Below, piece by piece: positions 24,397 through 35,640 of a stretch of 35,990 nucleotides of DNA. The DNA comes from Acidobacteriota bacterium (GTDB lineage: Bacteria > Acidobacteriota > Vicinamibacteria > Vicinamibacterales > CAVVIG01): NCBI GenBank assembly GCA_003222535.1, contig QHWJ01000226.1, forward strand, positions 1 to 35,990. The letters are read 5' to 3'. The notes below the pieces were generated by a model. That model saw nothing but the letters and a program-made list of their open reading frames with translations, had not been told where the DNA came from and did not search any database. The translations under genes and the position numbers were made by a program. The stretch's first letter is position 1, and each line of letters opens with the position of its first letter.

Positions 24397-25794
24397 ATGT
24401 CGAATCCGTTACAACAGACCATCGAGGCGCTTGCGAAAGAAAAAGGCATCGAGCCCGATGTCGTCATCAGCGCCATCGAGGAAGCCGTCGCGACCGCGTC
24501 GCGCAAGTACTACAAGACCGGAGAAAACCTGAAAACGCGGTTCAACACCGAGACCGGTCAGGTGGACCTGTTCGCGCTCAAGACCGTCGTCGAGGACGTC
24601 ACCACTCCGGCGACCGAGATTGCCATCGCCGAGGCGCGCGAGATGTACCGGCCGCTCTACGGCGACGAGGTGGCCAACAGCATCGAGCTCGGCGACGAGA
24701 TGGAGTTCCCGAAGCCGACCGAAGTGCTGGGGCGCATCGCCGCCCAGACAGCCAAGCAGGTGATCTTCCAGAAGGTGCGCGAGGCCGAGCGCGAGCACGT
24801 GTTCGCCGAGTTCAACGAACGGATCGGCGAGGTCGTGAACGGCACGGTGAAACGCTTCGAGAACGGCGACATCATCCTCGAAGTCGGCCGCATCGAGGCC
24901 GTGCTGCCCCGCAAGGAACAGTCGCGCGCCGAGAGCTACACACCCGGCGACCGGGTACGGACCGTCATCAAGGGGGTCAACCGCAGCGCGAAGGGCCCGC
25001 AAATCGTCCTGTCGCGCACCGACCCGGCGCTGCTCATCAAGCTGTTCGAGCAGGAAGTGCCGGAGATCTACGACGGCACCGTCATGATCCGCGGCGCCGT
25101 GCGCGAGGCGGGCGACCGCGCGAAAGTCGCGGTGTTCTCGCGCGAGCGCGACGTCGATCCGGTCGGCGCCTGCGTCGGCATGAAGGGCACACGAGTCCAG
25201 TCGATCATCCGCGAGCTCCGCGGCGAGAAGATCGATATCGTCGAGTGGTCGGAGGATCCGATCGCGTTCGTCACCAACGCGCTGAGCCCCGCCAAGGTGC
25301 AGCGCGTATCGATCGTCGACGACCGCGAGCGCGTGATGGAGGTCGTCGTCGAAGACAAGCAGCTCTCGCTCGCTATCGGCAAGAAAGGCCAGAACGTCCG
25401 ACTCGCGGCGAAGCTCACCGGCTGGCGCATCGACATCAAGAGCGAAGAAGAGAAGCGGCGCGAGGTCGAGGCCCAGTTCGCCGGGCTCGAGGCCGCACTC
25501 GATGCCCCCGGTGCCACGTCCGAAACCGCGTCGAACACCGCGCCCGAAGGCGAGGCCGATGCGGCGCCGCCCGACGACTCCGCCAGCCCGGCGCCTTACA
25601 TGCTGGCGGGCATCGGCGAGAAAACCGTCCGCAGGCTCGCGGAGGGCGGCTTCGCGACTCTCGAAGCGCTCGCGGCCGCCACCGCCCGGCAGCTGTCGGA
25701 GATCCCCGGCATCGGCGAGAAGACCGCGGAAAAAATCCTGGCTGCCGCACGCGGTGACGCGGCGGCCCCCGGCGATGGCAGCGCGGACGTTTAG
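24397..25794 (+). CDS. nusA: Transcription termination/antitermination factor NusA
   Basis: A 465-residue RNA polymerase-associated factor controlling pausing, termination and antitermination. The domains are: N-terminal RNAP-binding domain (1-130, [14 protein letters not shown]), S1 (about 135-200, [20 protein letters not shown]), KH1 ([18 protein letters not shown]), KH2 ([19 protein letters not shown]), then an acidic/Ala linker (about 355-400). A C-terminal helix-hairpin-helix region ([31 protein letters not shown]) replaces the acidic repeats of E. coli NusA. The YlxR and L7Ae-like genes often found between nusA and infB are absent; a REP-like element fills that gap. Confidence 0.95.
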   Translation: MSNPLQQTIEALAKEKGIEPDVVISAIEEAVATASRKYYKTGENLKTRFNTETGQVDLFALKTVVEDVTTPATEIAIAEAREMYRPLYGDEVANSIELGDEMEFPKPTEVLGRIAAQTAKQVIFQKVREAEREHVFAEFNERIGEVVNGTVKRFENGDIILEVGRIEAVLPRKEQSRAESYTPGDRVRTVIKGVNRSAKGPQIVLSRTDPALLIKLFEQEVPEIYDGTVMIRGAVREAGDRAKVAVFSRERDVDPVGACVGMKGTRVQSIIRELRGEKIDIVEWSEDPIAFVTNALSPAKVQRVSIVDDRERVMEVVVEDKQLSLAIGKKGQNVRLAAKLTGWRIDIKSEEEKRREVEAQFAGLEAALDAPGATSETASNTAPEGEADAAPPDDSASPAPYMLAGIGEKTVRRLAEGGFATLEALAAATARQLSEIPGIGEKTAEKILAAARGDAAAPGDGSADV

Positions 25795-25809
25795 GTCCCG
25801 CACTCGCGC

Positions 25810-25874
25810 AGGCCTGACCAGCCTCCGCCAAGGCTTCGGCGGTCCGCCGCGGCTTCAGCGAAGGCGGAAGGCCT
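25810..25874. repeat. REP-like palindromic element between nusA and infB
   Basis: The outer arms AGGCCT (25810-25815 and 25869-25874) enclose TCCGCC (25824-25829) pairing with GGCGGA (25863-25868). Internal GGCTTCGGCGG and CCGCCGCGGC blocks add further pairing. No U tract follows, so it is not a simple terminator. Confidence 0.65.
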
Positions 25875-25899
25875 GTGCCCCATAGACAGAGGTAATCGT

Positions 25900-28785
25900 T
25901 TGGCAACTGTCCGGATTTACAAGGTCGCGGAACTGCTCAACACCACGAGCCAGGAAGTGACGGCGCTGCTCAAGCGCGATCACGGCATCGAGGCGAAGAG
26001 TGCCTCGAGCACGCTCGAGGAGGTCGTCGCGCGCCAGTTCGTCGAGCGATTGGCGCGCCAGCGCAACATCTCGCTGCCCGGCGGCGACATGTTCGCCGAA
26101 ACGCCGGTCGTCAAGGGCAGGAAAGGGGGGCCCGCGAAGAAAGCCCCCGAGCCGGCCAAGCCCGCGGCGCCCGCCCTCCCACCGCCCCGCCTGGTGAAAG
26201 CCGCGAAGCCTGCCGCCGCACCGGTGGCGGAGCCGGAACCGGTCGACGAGCCGGAGCGTGTCGTCGCCGAACCGATCGCCGACCTTCGACGCGCTCAGAT
26301 TCCCCCGATCCCGCCAAAGGGGGAAACGCCACCGGCGCCTGTCGAAAAACCTGCAGTCGTCGAAGCGCCGGCGGCCGAAGCGCGCGCCGATCTTCGACCC
26401 GCTCAGGCCGCTCCGAGCTCGTTGAAGGGCGAGGCGGCTCCGCCTCCCCCGGTGGCCGAAGCGCCCCGCGCGCCGGAATCACCGGTGGCCGCAGCGCCGC
26501 CGCCGCCGCCCGCGCCACCTGCGCCGAAGCTGCCGACACCGGGTCGTATCGTGCCGCCGACGCTGCGCTTGCGCATCGAGCAACAGCGCCCGACCGCGCC
26601 CACACCGCCGCTGCCCACGTCGGCCCCGCGTGCCGTCCCACGCCCGGCCGCGCCAAGAACCGATCGGCCTCCGATGCCAGCGCCCGCACGTCCGGCCGCG
26701 GCCTCGGGACCGGCTGGCGCAACGGCCGTGCGTCCTCCGGCGTCCGGGTTGCCGCGTCCCGGAGGCGCGCCCGGGCCGCGTCCGCAGTATCCGAGCTCGC
26801 GGCCGCAAGGTCCGGTCGGCGGACCGCGTCCGCTCCCGTCGCAGCCCATCCGCACGCAACAGCCGGGCATGCCGCCGCGGCCCGGGCCGTACCCGCAGCG
26901 GCCGGGTATGCCGTCGCGCCCGCAGTACCAACAGCGGCCGGGCGGGTCGGGCCGGCCCGCCGCGGCGCAGCGCCGCGAACACTCGCGCCCCGCGCCGCCG
27001 CAGATGCCCGCGGCGCCGCCGCCGGTCACGCGCAGCATCACGCTGGCCGAAGGCATGACGGTAAAGGACCTCGCGGACAAGCTCGATCTCCGCGTGAAGG
27101 ACGTCCTCGCCAAGCTGCTGATGAAGCGGCTGATGCTGACCATCAACTCGGCGCTCGACACCGAAACGGCGACGATGATCGCGCGCGAGTTCGGAGCCGA
27201 CGTGCAGCTGCGCAGCTTCGAAGAAGAGCTGCTGCGGGTCGACGAGGGCGAATCGCGCGCCGAGGACGTCGTCATGCGCGCGCCCGTCGTCACCGTGATG
27301 GGCCACGTCGACCACGGCAAGACCAGCCTGCTCGATGCCATCCGCGAGACGCGCGTCGCCGAGCGTGAAGCCGGGGGCATCACCCAGCACATCGGCGCGT
27401 ATCACGTCACGATCGACGGGCGCGACATCGTGTTCCTCGACACGCCGGGCCACGAGGCGTTCACGCTGATGCGCGCACGCGGCGCGAAAGTCACCGACAT
27501 CGTCGTGCTCGTGGTGGCGGCCGACGACGGCGTGATGCCGCAGACGCGGGAAGCGATCGATCACGCCAAGGCGGCGAACGTGCCGATTGTCGTGGCGATC
27601 AACAAGATCGACAAGGCGAACGCCCAGCCCGAGCGCGTGAAGCGCGAGCTCACGGACCTCGGGTTGATGCCCGAAGAATGGGGCGGCCAGACCGTCACCG
27701 TCGAGGTGTCGGCGAGACAGAAACTGAACATCGACTCGCTGCTCGAGATGATTCTGCTCGTCAGCGACATCGGCGAGCTCAGGGCCAATCCGAAGCGCAG
27801 CGCGTCGGGCACGGTGCTCGAAGCCAAGCTGGACAAAGGCCGCGGACCCGTGGCGACGGTGCTCGTACAGGACGGCACGCTCCGCGTCGGCGACACGTTC
27901 ATCGCCGGACCGATCGTCGGCCGCGTACGGGCGCTGATCGACGACCGCGGGAAGCCGACGAAATCGGCCGGGCCGTCCACGCCGGTCGAAGTGCTCGGCC
28001 TTTCCGGGCTGCCACAGCCGGGCGACGTGTTCCAGGTGGCCGACGCGGCCAGGGCGCGGCACATCGCGACGTTCCGCGAGGAGCAGTCGAAGTCGCGGGC
28101 GCTCGGCGCGAAGGGCTCGCGTCTGACGCTCGAGTCGCTGCAGGCGCAGATCGCGGAAGGCGGCATGAAAGAGCTGCCCATCATCATCAAGGCCGACGTG
28201 CAGGGCTCGGCCGAGGTGCTCGCCGACACGCTCGCCAAGCTCAGCGACGAGAAGGTGAAGATCCGCATCATCCACGCCGGCGTCGGCGCCGTGAACGAGT
28301 CCGACGTGCTGCTCGCGTCCGCGTCGAACGCGATCATCATCGCGTTCAACGTGCGGCCCGACCGGAATGCCGAAGAGATCGCGGCGCGTGAGCGGGTCGA
28401 CATCCGCCAGCATTCCGTCATCTACAACGTGACCGACGAGATGAAGAAGGCGATGACGGGGCTCCTCGATCCGACGTTCAAGGAAGTCCGCATCGGCGTC
28501 GCCAACGTGCGCGAAACGTTCAAGGTGCCGAAGTTCGGCACCATCGCCGGCTGCATGGTGACCGAAGGCCGCATCACGCGCGCCGGCGATACGCAGGCAC
28601 GCCTGCTCCGCGACAACGTCGTCGTCTACACCGGCAAGATCGGCTCGCTGCGCCGCTTCAAAGACGATGTGAGCGAGGTCAAGACAGGCTTCGAGTGCGG
28701 TATCGGCTTCGATAAGTTCAACGACCTGAAAGTCGGGGACGTGATCGAAGTCTTCGCCATGGAACGCGTGGCTATAACTGCGTAA
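25900..28785 (+). CDS. infB: Translation initiation factor IF-2
   Basis: A 961-residue GTPase that brings initiator tRNA to the 30S subunit. The start is TTG 25900 ([16 protein letters not shown]) with AGAGGT at 25888-25893. The IF2 N-domain is followed by a very Pro/Ala/Arg-rich linker (about 70-375), typical of GC-rich genomes. A second IF2_N segment ([21 protein letters not shown]) precedes the G domain: GHVDHGKTS at about 468, DTPGHEAF and NKIDKAN. Domains II-IV follow, ending [18 protein letters not shown]. Two stretches in the linker repeat as ADLRxAQ...KGE and are encoded by REP-like DNA. A rare TTG start may lower expression. Confidence 0.95.
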   Translation: MATVRIYKVAELLNTTSQEVTALLKRDHGIEAKSASSTLEEVVARQFVERLARQRNISLPGGDMFAETPVVKGRKGGPAKKAPEPAKPAAPALPPPRLVKAAKPAAAPVAEPEPVDEPERVVAEPIADLRRAQIPPIPPKGETPPAPVEKPAVVEAPAAEARADLRPAQAAPSSLKGEAAPPPPVAEAPRAPESPVAAAPPPPPAPPAPKLPTPGRIVPPTLRLRIEQQRPTAPTPPLPTSAPRAVPRPAAPRTDRPPMPAPARPAAASGPAGATAVRPPASGLPRPGGAPGPRPQYPSSRPQGPVGGPRPLPSQPIRTQQPGMPPRPGPYPQRPGMPSRPQYQQRPGGSGRPAAAQRREHSRPAPPQMPAAPPPVTRSITLAEGMTVKDLADKLDLRVKDVLAKLLMKRLMLTINSALDTETATMIAREFGADVQLRSFEEELLRVDEGESRAEDVVMRAPVVTVMGHVDHGKTSLLDAIRETRVAEREAGGITQHIGAYHVTIDGRDIVFLDTPGHEAFTLMRARGAKVTDIVVLVVAADDGVMPQTREAIDHAKAANVPIVVAINKIDKANAQPERVKRELTDLGLMPEEWGGQTVTVEVSARQKLNIDSLLEMILLVSDIGELRANPKRSASGTVLEAKLDKGRGPVATVLVQDGTLRVGDTFIAGPIVGRVRALIDDRGKPTKSAGPSTPVEVLGLSGLPQPGDVFQVADAARARHIATFREEQSKSRALGAKGSRLTLESLQAQIAEGGMKELPIIIKADVQGSAEVLADTLAKLSDEKVKIRIIHAGVGAVNESDVLLASASNAIIIAFNVRPDRNAEEIAARERVDIRQHSVIYNVTDEMKKAMTGLLDPTFKEVRIGVANVRETFKVPKFGTIAGCMVTEGRITRAGDTQARLLRDNVVVYTGKIGSLRRFKDDVSEVKTGFECGIGFDKFNDLKVGDVIEVFAMERVAITA
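26284..26427. repeat. Two REP-like copies in the infB linker
   Basis: CTTCGACGCGCTCAG (26284-26298) and CTTCGACCCGCTCAG (26392-26406) differ at one base. The second is followed by GAGCTCGTTGAAG (26415-26427), its imperfect inverted complement. Both are read in the same frame as DLRxAQ and end in KGE, so the linker contains two copies of a palindrome-derived peptide. Confidence 0.6.
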
Positions 28786-28793
28786 AGCCGCAT

Positions 28794-28888
28794 AAGTCTG
28801 AAGTCTGAAGTCTGGTCGCCGGTTCAGGCGTCGTACTTCATGCATCATGCTTCATATTTTGGACTTTCAGACTTCCGACTTCAGACTT
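28794..28888. repeat. Inverted pair of AAGTCTG heptamer triplets before rbfA
   Basis: The left arm is three exact AAGTCTG units (28794-28814). The right arm is CAGACTT, CCGACTT, CAGACTT (28868-28888), its reverse complement with one mismatch. The 21-bp arms enclose a 53-base loop and occupy nearly all of the infB-rbfA gap. Confidence 0.8.
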
Positions 28889-28900
28889 CGAACTTTCTTG

Positions 28901-29302
28901 ATGTCACAAGGGTCCCGTCCCGATCGCGTCGGCGACCAAATCCGCAGTGAGCTCGCCATGCTGCTGGCGCGGGAGGTGCACGATCCCGGCATCGGCTTCG
29001 TGACGATGACCCGCGTCCAGCTGACGCCGGATTTGCAGCAGGCGCGCGTGTACTACACCGCGCTCGGCGACGAAACGGTCCGCCGGAGCACGGCGCGCGC
29101 GCTCGAGCGCGCGGTGCCGTTTCTGCGGCGGCGGATTGGATCGCGGCTGCGGCTGAAGCGCGTCCCGGAGCTCCGGTTCGTCTACGACGAATCGATTGCC
29201 GGCCAGGACCGGATCGAGCAGCTCCTCAACGAGATCCGCGCCGCCGATGAGCCGACCAGCGGCGCAGCCTCCCGAATGGAGGATGATGACGACCAGTCCT
29301 GA
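28901..29302 (+). CDS. rbfA: Ribosome-binding factor A
   Basis: A 133-residue 30S maturation factor with a KH-like fold, from ATG 28901. An in-frame upstream ATG at 28847 lies within repeat DNA and is rejected. Landmarks are RPDRVGDQIRSELAMLLARE, DPGIGFVTMTRVQLTPDLQQ (motif split), ARVYYTALG and LRLKRVPELRFVYDES. A short acidic tail (MEDDDDQS) overlaps the start of the next gene. There is little Shine-Dalgarno sequence, so translation probably depends on the preceding hairpin region or on coupling. Confidence 0.92.
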   Translation: MSQGSRPDRVGDQIRSELAMLLAREVHDPGIGFVTMTRVQLTPDLQQARVYYTALGDETVRRSTARALERAVPFLRRRIGSRLRLKRVPELRFVYDESIAGQDRIEQLLNEIRAADEPTSGAASRMEDDDDQS

Positions 29303-30299
29303 GATCCGGCAGATCGTCGAGGCGATTCACGCGCGGCAGCGGTTCGTGCTCTCCTCGCATTCCCGGCCCGACGGCGACTCCATCGGCTCCCAGCTCGCGA
29401 TGGCCTACGCGCTTCGGGCGCTGGGCAAAGACGTGGAGGTGATCAACGCCGATCCGGCGCCGCCGCCGCTGATGGCGTTTCCCGGGGTGCCCGACGTCCG
29501 GATCGCCCCGCACGCCGACGGCGAGTTCGACGCGGCCATCATCATGGAGTGCGGCGACCTGGCACGCACCGGCGTCGCCGGCCTCGAGCGGTTCTTCGTC
29601 GTGAACATCGACCACCACCCGGGCAACAGCCGCTTCGGGCAGATCAACTGGTTCGACCCGGGCGCCGCCGCGTGCGGGGAGATGGTGTTCGACCTCGTGT
29701 GCGCGCTCGGCGTGTCGCTGACAGTCGAGATGGCCACGCACATCTACCTGGCGATCCTGACCGACACCGGGTCGTTCCACTACTCCGGCATCTCACCGCG
29801 GACGTTCGACATCTGCCGCGAGGCGCTCCTGGCCGGGGTCGATCCGGTGCTCGTCGCACGCAACGTGTACGACAGCAATAACCTGGGGCGGCTCAAGCTG
29901 TTCGGCGCTGTGCTGAGCGCCATGCAGATCGATCCGGCGGGCCGCATCGCGACCGTCTACGTCAATCACGAGATGGCGCGCGCCGCCGGCGGCACCTACG
30001 ACGACACCGAGGGTCTCGTCAACCTGCCGCTGACGGTAAAGGAGATCCAGGCGGTCGTGTTCTTCAAACAGGCCGAAGGCGACCAGTACCGCGTCAGCAT
30101 GCGGTCGAAGGGGTTGATCGATGTCGGCGCCGTGGCCAAGGAGTTCGGCGGTGGCGGACACAGGAACGCGGCCGGCTGCACCGTGACCGGCGCGATCGAA
30201 ACGTTCGGGAAGCTCTTCGTCGAAAAAATCGGGGGCGCGATCGAATCGGAGGACGGCAGGAGCGCGGAATTGCGGCGGTGGGCGGAGCAGGAGCCCTGA
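29286..30299 (+). CDS. nrnA: DHH-family oligoribonuclease/pAp phosphatase NrnA
   Basis: A 337-residue Mn-dependent phosphodiesterase that degrades nanoRNAs and often 3'-phosphoadenosine 5'-phosphate. ATG 29283 or 29286 follows GGAGG at 29278-29282 and overlaps rbfA by 17-20 bases, indicating coupling. Motifs are SSHSRPDGDSIGS (motif I), IIMECGD, the diagnostic NIDHHPGN, ILTDTGSFHYS, and the DHHA1 signature EFGGGGHRNAAG. Placement between rbfA and truB is the usual arrangement in many phyla and joins RNA recycling to the ribosome maturation operon. Confidence 0.92.
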   Translation: MTTSPEIRQIVEAIHARQRFVLSSHSRPDGDSIGSQLAMAYALRALGKDVEVINADPAPPPLMAFPGVPDVRIAPHADGEFDAAIIMECGDLARTGVAGLERFFVVNIDHHPGNSRFGQINWFDPGAAACGEMVFDLVCALGVSLTVEMATHIYLAILTDTGSFHYSGISPRTFDICREALLAGVDPVLVARNVYDSNNLGRLKLFGAVLSAMQIDPAGRIATVYVNHEMARAAGGTYDDTEGLVNLPLTVKEIQAVVFFKQAEGDQYRVSMRSKGLIDVGAVAKEFGGGGHRNAAGCTVTGAIETFGKLFVEKIGGAIESEDGRSAELRRWAEQEP

Positions 30300-30317
30300 G
30301 GGCGATCCCGCAGTCCC

Positions 30318-31301
30318 ATGGACGGCCTCTTAATCATCGACAAGCCTTCCGGGCCGACCTCGCATGACGTTGTCGCGCGTGTGCGGCGGGCGCTCCGCGA
30401 ACCCCGGGTGGGACACACCGGCACGCTCGATCCCGCCGCGACCGGAGTGCTGCTGCTCGTGCTGGGCCGGGCCACACGGCTTGCCCGGTTCCTGAGCGCG
30501 GGGGATAAGTCCTACGAAGCGGTCGTCCGCCTCGGCTTTTCCACCGACACTGCGGACGGTCAAGGCCGTGTGATCGGTCCGGTGCTCCAGGGTTCACTGC
30601 CGTCGCGCGACGCCATCGACGCCTCGCTCGACGCGTTCCGCGGGACGTTCCGGCAGCAGCCACCGGCCTTTTCCGCGAAGAAGATTGACGGGAAGCGCAG
30701 CCATACGCTCGCCCGCGCCCGTGCAGTGGCGGGCGCCCGGCTGGAGCCTTCGCGCTCCGGCGAGCCCGATCCACTCGACTCACCCGACCTGCGCGACCTG
30801 CCAGCCCTTCCCGCCCCCGCCAGCGTCACGGTTCATCGCCTCGACCTCGTGGGCGTCGAAGCGGACCGCGTGACGCTCAGCCTGGATTGTTCCGCCGGAT
30901 TCTACGTGCGCTCGCTCGCGCACGATCTCGGCAACCTGCTCGGCGTTGGGGCTCATCTTGCGGCGCTTCGCCGCACCCGCACTGCCGGCTTCACTGTCGA
31001 TCAGACGATCGATCTCGAAACGGCCGAACGCGATCCCGAGCGCGCAGCCGCGGCGGTCATCCCTCTGGCCGACATGCTGCCAAGGCTGGGGTCGGTGGTG
31101 CTCTCGGCCCGAGGTGTCCGGCGGGCCCTGAACGGATGCGAACTGAGCCCCGCCGACACCGAGAAGGGATTTGGGATCGGGGATGTTGGATTGGTGTTTT
31201 CCGGATTCGTCCGGCTGCTCGATCCGCGTGGCGAGCTCGTCGGCCTTGCGCGCCCGGCGGCCACTCCGGGGCTTTTGCATCCCTCGGTTGTTCTGAAGTA
31301 A
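30318..31301 (+). CDS. truB: tRNA pseudouridine(55) synthase TruB
   Basis: A 327-residue enzyme making pseudouridine 55 in the T loop of tRNAs. Start MDGLLIIDKPSGPTSHDVV; the catalytic Asp38 is in GHTGTLDPAATG. Then come KSYEAVVRLG, the PPAFSAKKIDGKR substrate loop, YVRSLAHDLG and a C-terminal PUA-like extension. Between ARLEPSRSGEPD and SVTVHRLDL, about 15 residues (PLDSPDLRDLPALPAPA) are encoded by a 9-bp repeat also seen in the membrane protein at 8478. The insertion falls in a variable loop and keeps the frame. The gene follows nrnA by 18 bases. Confidence 0.93.
   Translation: MDGLLIIDKPSGPTSHDVVARVRRALREPRVGHTGTLDPAATGVLLLVLGRATRLARFLSAGDKSYEAVVRLGFSTDTADGQGRVIGPVLQGSLPSRDAIDASLDAFRGTFRQQPPAFSAKKIDGKRSHTLARARAVAGARLEPSRSGEPDPLDSPDLRDLPALPAPASVTVHRLDLVGVEADRVTLSLDCSAGFYVRSLAHDLGNLLGVGAHLAALRRTRTAGFTVDQTIDLETAERDPERAAAAVIPLADMLPRLGSVVLSARGVRRALNGCELSPADTEKGFGIGDVGLVFSGFVRLLDPRGELVGLARPAATPGLLHPSVVLK
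30775..30820 (+). repeat. GACCTGCNC repeat inserted in truB
   Basis: Contains GACCTGCGCGACCTGCC (30786-30802), identical over 17 bp to 8478-8494. It encodes Asp-Leu-Arg-Asp-Leu-Pro in both places, in an otherwise variable protein loop. Confidence 0.55.
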
Positions 31302-31408
31302 CATGTTGAGCTTGTTGGACTAAGAAATTTCTGAGGATACGGCGCGACCGGTTTCGCCGCGGGGGAAGTCCGAGGCAGGTTCTGGAGCGTTCGTGGAGGA
31401 CACGCCAG
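31302..31408 (+). other. rpsO 5' leader with a GC hairpin
   Basis: A 107-base gap before rpsO. CGGCG (31340-31344) can pair with CGCCG (31355-31359), followed by a G-rich stretch. rpsO leaders in several phyla bind S15 for autoregulation through unrelated structures. This one is a positional candidate only. GGAGGA at 31395-31400 serves the GTG start. Confidence 0.3.
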
Positions 31409-31678
31409 GTGACGCTAAGCAGAGACCGCAAGACCGAGCTGATTGGCAGTTACAAGACTCACGAGGCCGACACAGGATCACCGGAAGTTCAGGTCGCGAT
31501 TCTCAGCGAGCGCATCAATTACCTGACGGAGCACTTCAAGTCCCACGCGAAGGACCACCACTCGCGTCGCGGTCTCCTGATGCTGGTCGGCAAACGACGC
31601 CGGCTGCTCGACTACCTGAAATCCAAGGACTCGCAGCGCTACTCGGATCTGATCAAGCGGTTGAATATCCGCAAATAG
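31409..31678 (+). CDS. rpsO: 30S ribosomal protein S15
   Basis: An 89-residue ribosomal protein binding the central domain of 16S rRNA. The GTG start at 31409 is preceded by GGAGGA with an eight-base gap. The sequence is typical: [59 protein letters not shown] and LLDYLK...RY..LI..L.IRK. The length equals the family norm. Its position just before pnp is the widely conserved arrangement. Confidence 0.96.
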   Translation: MTLSRDRKTELIGSYKTHEADTGSPEVQVAILSERINYLTEHFKSHAKDHHSRRGLLMLVGKRRRLLDYLKSKDSQRYSDLIKRLNIRK

Positions 31679-31686
31679 CTGTCTAC

Positions 31687-31705
31687 GACTCAGGCAGTCT
31701 GAGTC
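31687..31705 (+). terminator. Hairpin between rpsO and pnp
   Basis: A perfect 7-bp stem GACTCAG/CTGAGTC with a five-base loop lies nine bases after the rpsO stop. Only a pyrimidine-rich tract (CTCATTTCCTACTTTC) follows, not a U run. It may be a weak terminator or a processing site, as found between these genes in E. coli. Confidence 0.5.
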
Positions 31706-31732
31706 CTCATTTCCTACTTTCAAGTTCGACTT

Positions 31733-33841
<2,109 letters not shown>

Positions 33842-33850
33842 CAGCCGTCC

Positions 33851-34279
33851 ATGCCGCGACTCCTCCGGCCACTGCTGCTCTTTTTCGTCCTCTCGGCGGC
33901 CGCAGCCGGGCAGGATCAGGTTTCCACCGCGAAGCCGTTCACCGTCAGCGCCCGCCGGTACTCCTTCGATCCGCCGAGGATCGAGGTGATCCAGGATGAT
34001 CTCGTCAAGATCGAGCTGCACAGCGAGGACATCGCCCACAGCCTGACCATCGACGCGTACCGGATTGCGAAGCGCGTCGGTCCTGGCAAGCCGGTCACCT
34101 TCGAGTTCCGCGCCGACCACGCAGGGACGTTCCCCTACTACTGCAACCTGCAGATCGATGATGGCTGCCGGCAGATGCGCGGCGAGCTCGTCGTCAAGCC
34201 GCGTCGACAGCCCCAAAGGGGCGGTAGCGATGTGGCACCGAGATCGCGGCCCGGCTCGGCGGTTCGCGTCAGGCCTTGA
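33851..34279 (+). CDS. Secreted cupredoxin-like protein
   Basis: A 142-residue exported protein. The signal peptide is about residues 1-20 (LLRPLLLFFVLSAAAAGQ). The body is a cupredoxin-type beta barrel like the copper domain of cytochrome oxidase subunit II: FTVSARRYSFDPPRIEV, LVKIELHSEDIAHSLTID, FEFRADHAGTFPYYCN and a final GELVV strand. His (AHSL), Cys (YYCN), a second Cys (DDGC) and Met (RQM) could bind copper, but the usual His between the cysteines and Met is missing, so the site is atypical. The C-terminal ~25 residues are Arg-rich and overlap the end of the convergent M48 gene by 11 bases. Confidence 0.75.
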   Translation: MPRLLRPLLLFFVLSAAAAGQDQVSTAKPFTVSARRYSFDPPRIEVIQDDLVKIELHSEDIAHSLTIDAYRIAKRVGPGKPVTFEFRADHAGTFPYYCNLQIDDGCRQMRGELVVKPRRQPQRGGSDVAPRSRPGSAVRVRP

Positions 34280-35390
34280 AGGCTTGCGCCGCTGCGATCC
34301 GATCGCCGATGGGCGGATGGCTATAGAACAGCCACCGTACGATCCGCGACGGGTTCTCCTCGGCGAGGATCTGTGCAGCGAGGCGGCGCATCGCCGAAAT
34401 GAAGGCGACGGGGTTGCGGGTGAGATCGAGCGCGAAGCGGTCGGCGCTGCGCTCGAAGGCGCGCGACATGGCGTGCGCGACGGGCCCCATCGCGACCGAC
34501 ACGGCACCCGCCGCGAGCAGCAGCAGCGGAAGGCCGGCGACGTCGCCCACGCCGCGAAGTCTCGCGGGTCCGGTCAGGGCGTGCAGCACCCGCGACGCGA
34601 GATAAAAGCCCGCCAGGATCAGGGCACTCTCGAACAGCATCCCCTTCCAGATGTCGCCGTGCACGTGATGCGCGATCTCGTGCGCGAGCACGACCTCGAT
34701 CTCGTCGTCTGAATAATCGGCCAGCATCGTGTCCGAGACGAGGATGCGCCGCGTCCCGCCGAGCCCTGCGAGCGCCGCGTTCGCTTTCCTGGTCTTGCTG
34801 CCGAGCCCCCACTCGTAGGCGCCCAGCACGCGCGCGCCGGCGCGATCGGCGAGCGCAAGCAACCGTGTTCGCAGGGCGTCGCGATCGAGCGGCTTGAACG
34901 AGTAGAACAATGGCAGGAGGACCACCGGCGCGATATTCGTGACGCCGACGATCAGCAGCGCGAGCGCCATCCCGGCCGCCAGCCACCAGCGGTCCGGCGA
35001 CAGCCGGATGCACCAGTAGATCAGCTCGGCGGCCCCGCCGCCCAGCACGAGGCCGATGCCGAAGGCCTTCGCCTGGTCCGCGAGCCATCCGCCCGCTGTC
35101 TGGTTCGACAATTCGTAGCGCCGCTCGAGAAAAAAGCCGCTGTAGAAACCAAGCGACAGGCCGGCGATTTCGTTGAGGAGCGAGAGCAGGAGGACGTAGC
35201 AGAAGACCGTCGCACCGGGCTGCCAGGACACCGGAGCGACGCGGCCGGCCATCCGTTCGGCAGCGTCCCTGAGCGTCGCACTCCATCCGGTCCCGACCAG
35301 GCCGCCAAGCAGCAGGGCGCTCCATAGCAGGGAGACGAGGCTCGTCTGGCGTTTCAGACGCTGATACCTGGTGGCCTTGTCCTCATTCAC
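34269..35390 (-). CDS. M48 family membrane metallopeptidase (Ste24-like)
   Basis: A 373-residue integral membrane zinc protease when started at GTG 35390 (MNEDKATRYQRLKRQTS). Upstream in-frame residues to 35543 derive from GACACA repeat DNA and are rejected. Hydrophobic segments occupy about 17-35, 60-80, 108-128 and 137-160, and two follow the active site. The metal motif is VVLAHEIAHHVHGD (HExxH), and the distal Glu is in AFERSADRFALDL. GSKTRKANAALAGLG is the typical Ste24/CAAX-protease substrate strand. Such proteases process or degrade membrane proteins; the bacterial substrates are unknown. Confidence 0.88.
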   Translation of the reverse strand: MNEDKATRYQRLKRQTSLVSLLWSALLLGGLVGTGWSATLRDAAERMAGRVAPVSWQPGATVFCYVLLLSLLNEIAGLSLGFYSGFFLERRYELSNQTAGGWLADQAKAFGIGLVLGGGAAELIYWCIRLSPDRWWLAAGMALALLIVGVTNIAPVVLLPLFYSFKPLDRDALRTRLLALADRAGARVLGAYEWGLGSKTRKANAALAGLGGTRRILVSDTMLADYSDDEIEVVLAHEIAHHVHGDIWKGMLFESALILAGFYLASRVLHALTGPARLRGVGDVAGLPLLLLAAGAVSVAMGPVAHAMSRAFERSADRFALDLTRNPVAFISAMRRLAAQILAEENPSRIVRWLFYSHPPIGDRIAAAQAFKA

Positions 35391-35436
35391 TGTCCATGCC
35401 CCGTCCCCGTGAGTCGTTGCATAAGTCCCTATGTGG

Positions 35437-35529
35437 CCACAGAGACACAAAGACACAGAGAAGAAACACGTAGCGCCCGACGCGGCGCCGCCGGGCGGCG
35501 GCGAGGCGTGCCTCTGTGTCTCTCCGTGG
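35437..35529. repeat. Inverted repeat pair of CACAGAGACACA type
   Basis: The left arm runs 35437-35460 (CCACAGAGACACAAAGACAC, then AGAG). The right arm CCTCTGTGTCTCTCCGTGG (35511-35529) is its imperfect reverse complement, across a 50-base GC-rich loop. It fills much of the 250-base gap upstream of the M48 gene. Confidence 0.7.
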
Positions 35530-35602
35530 CTCGTCCAAATCAATACGTCGGCGTCATTACGAAATGCTGTACTCAGCTATCACGGCCATCGGCGCAGGCT
35601 GG

Positions 35603-35632
35603 CTCGACGCGCTCATCCCGAGCCTGTCGAAG
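35603..35632. repeat. REP-like palindrome, TTCGACnnGCTCA family
   Basis: CTCGACGCGCTC (35603-35614) and GAGCCTGTCGAAG (35620-35632) are inverted arms around a short loop. The core is shared with the copies inside rimO and infB. It ends eight bases before the stop of the DUF4097-like gene. Confidence 0.6.
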
Positions 35633-35640
35633 ATGCGGTC

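Noticed and set aside
35391-35543. Upstream start of the M48 protease
   Set aside because: The extension is translated CACAGAGACACA repeat DNA and lies before the normal N-terminus.
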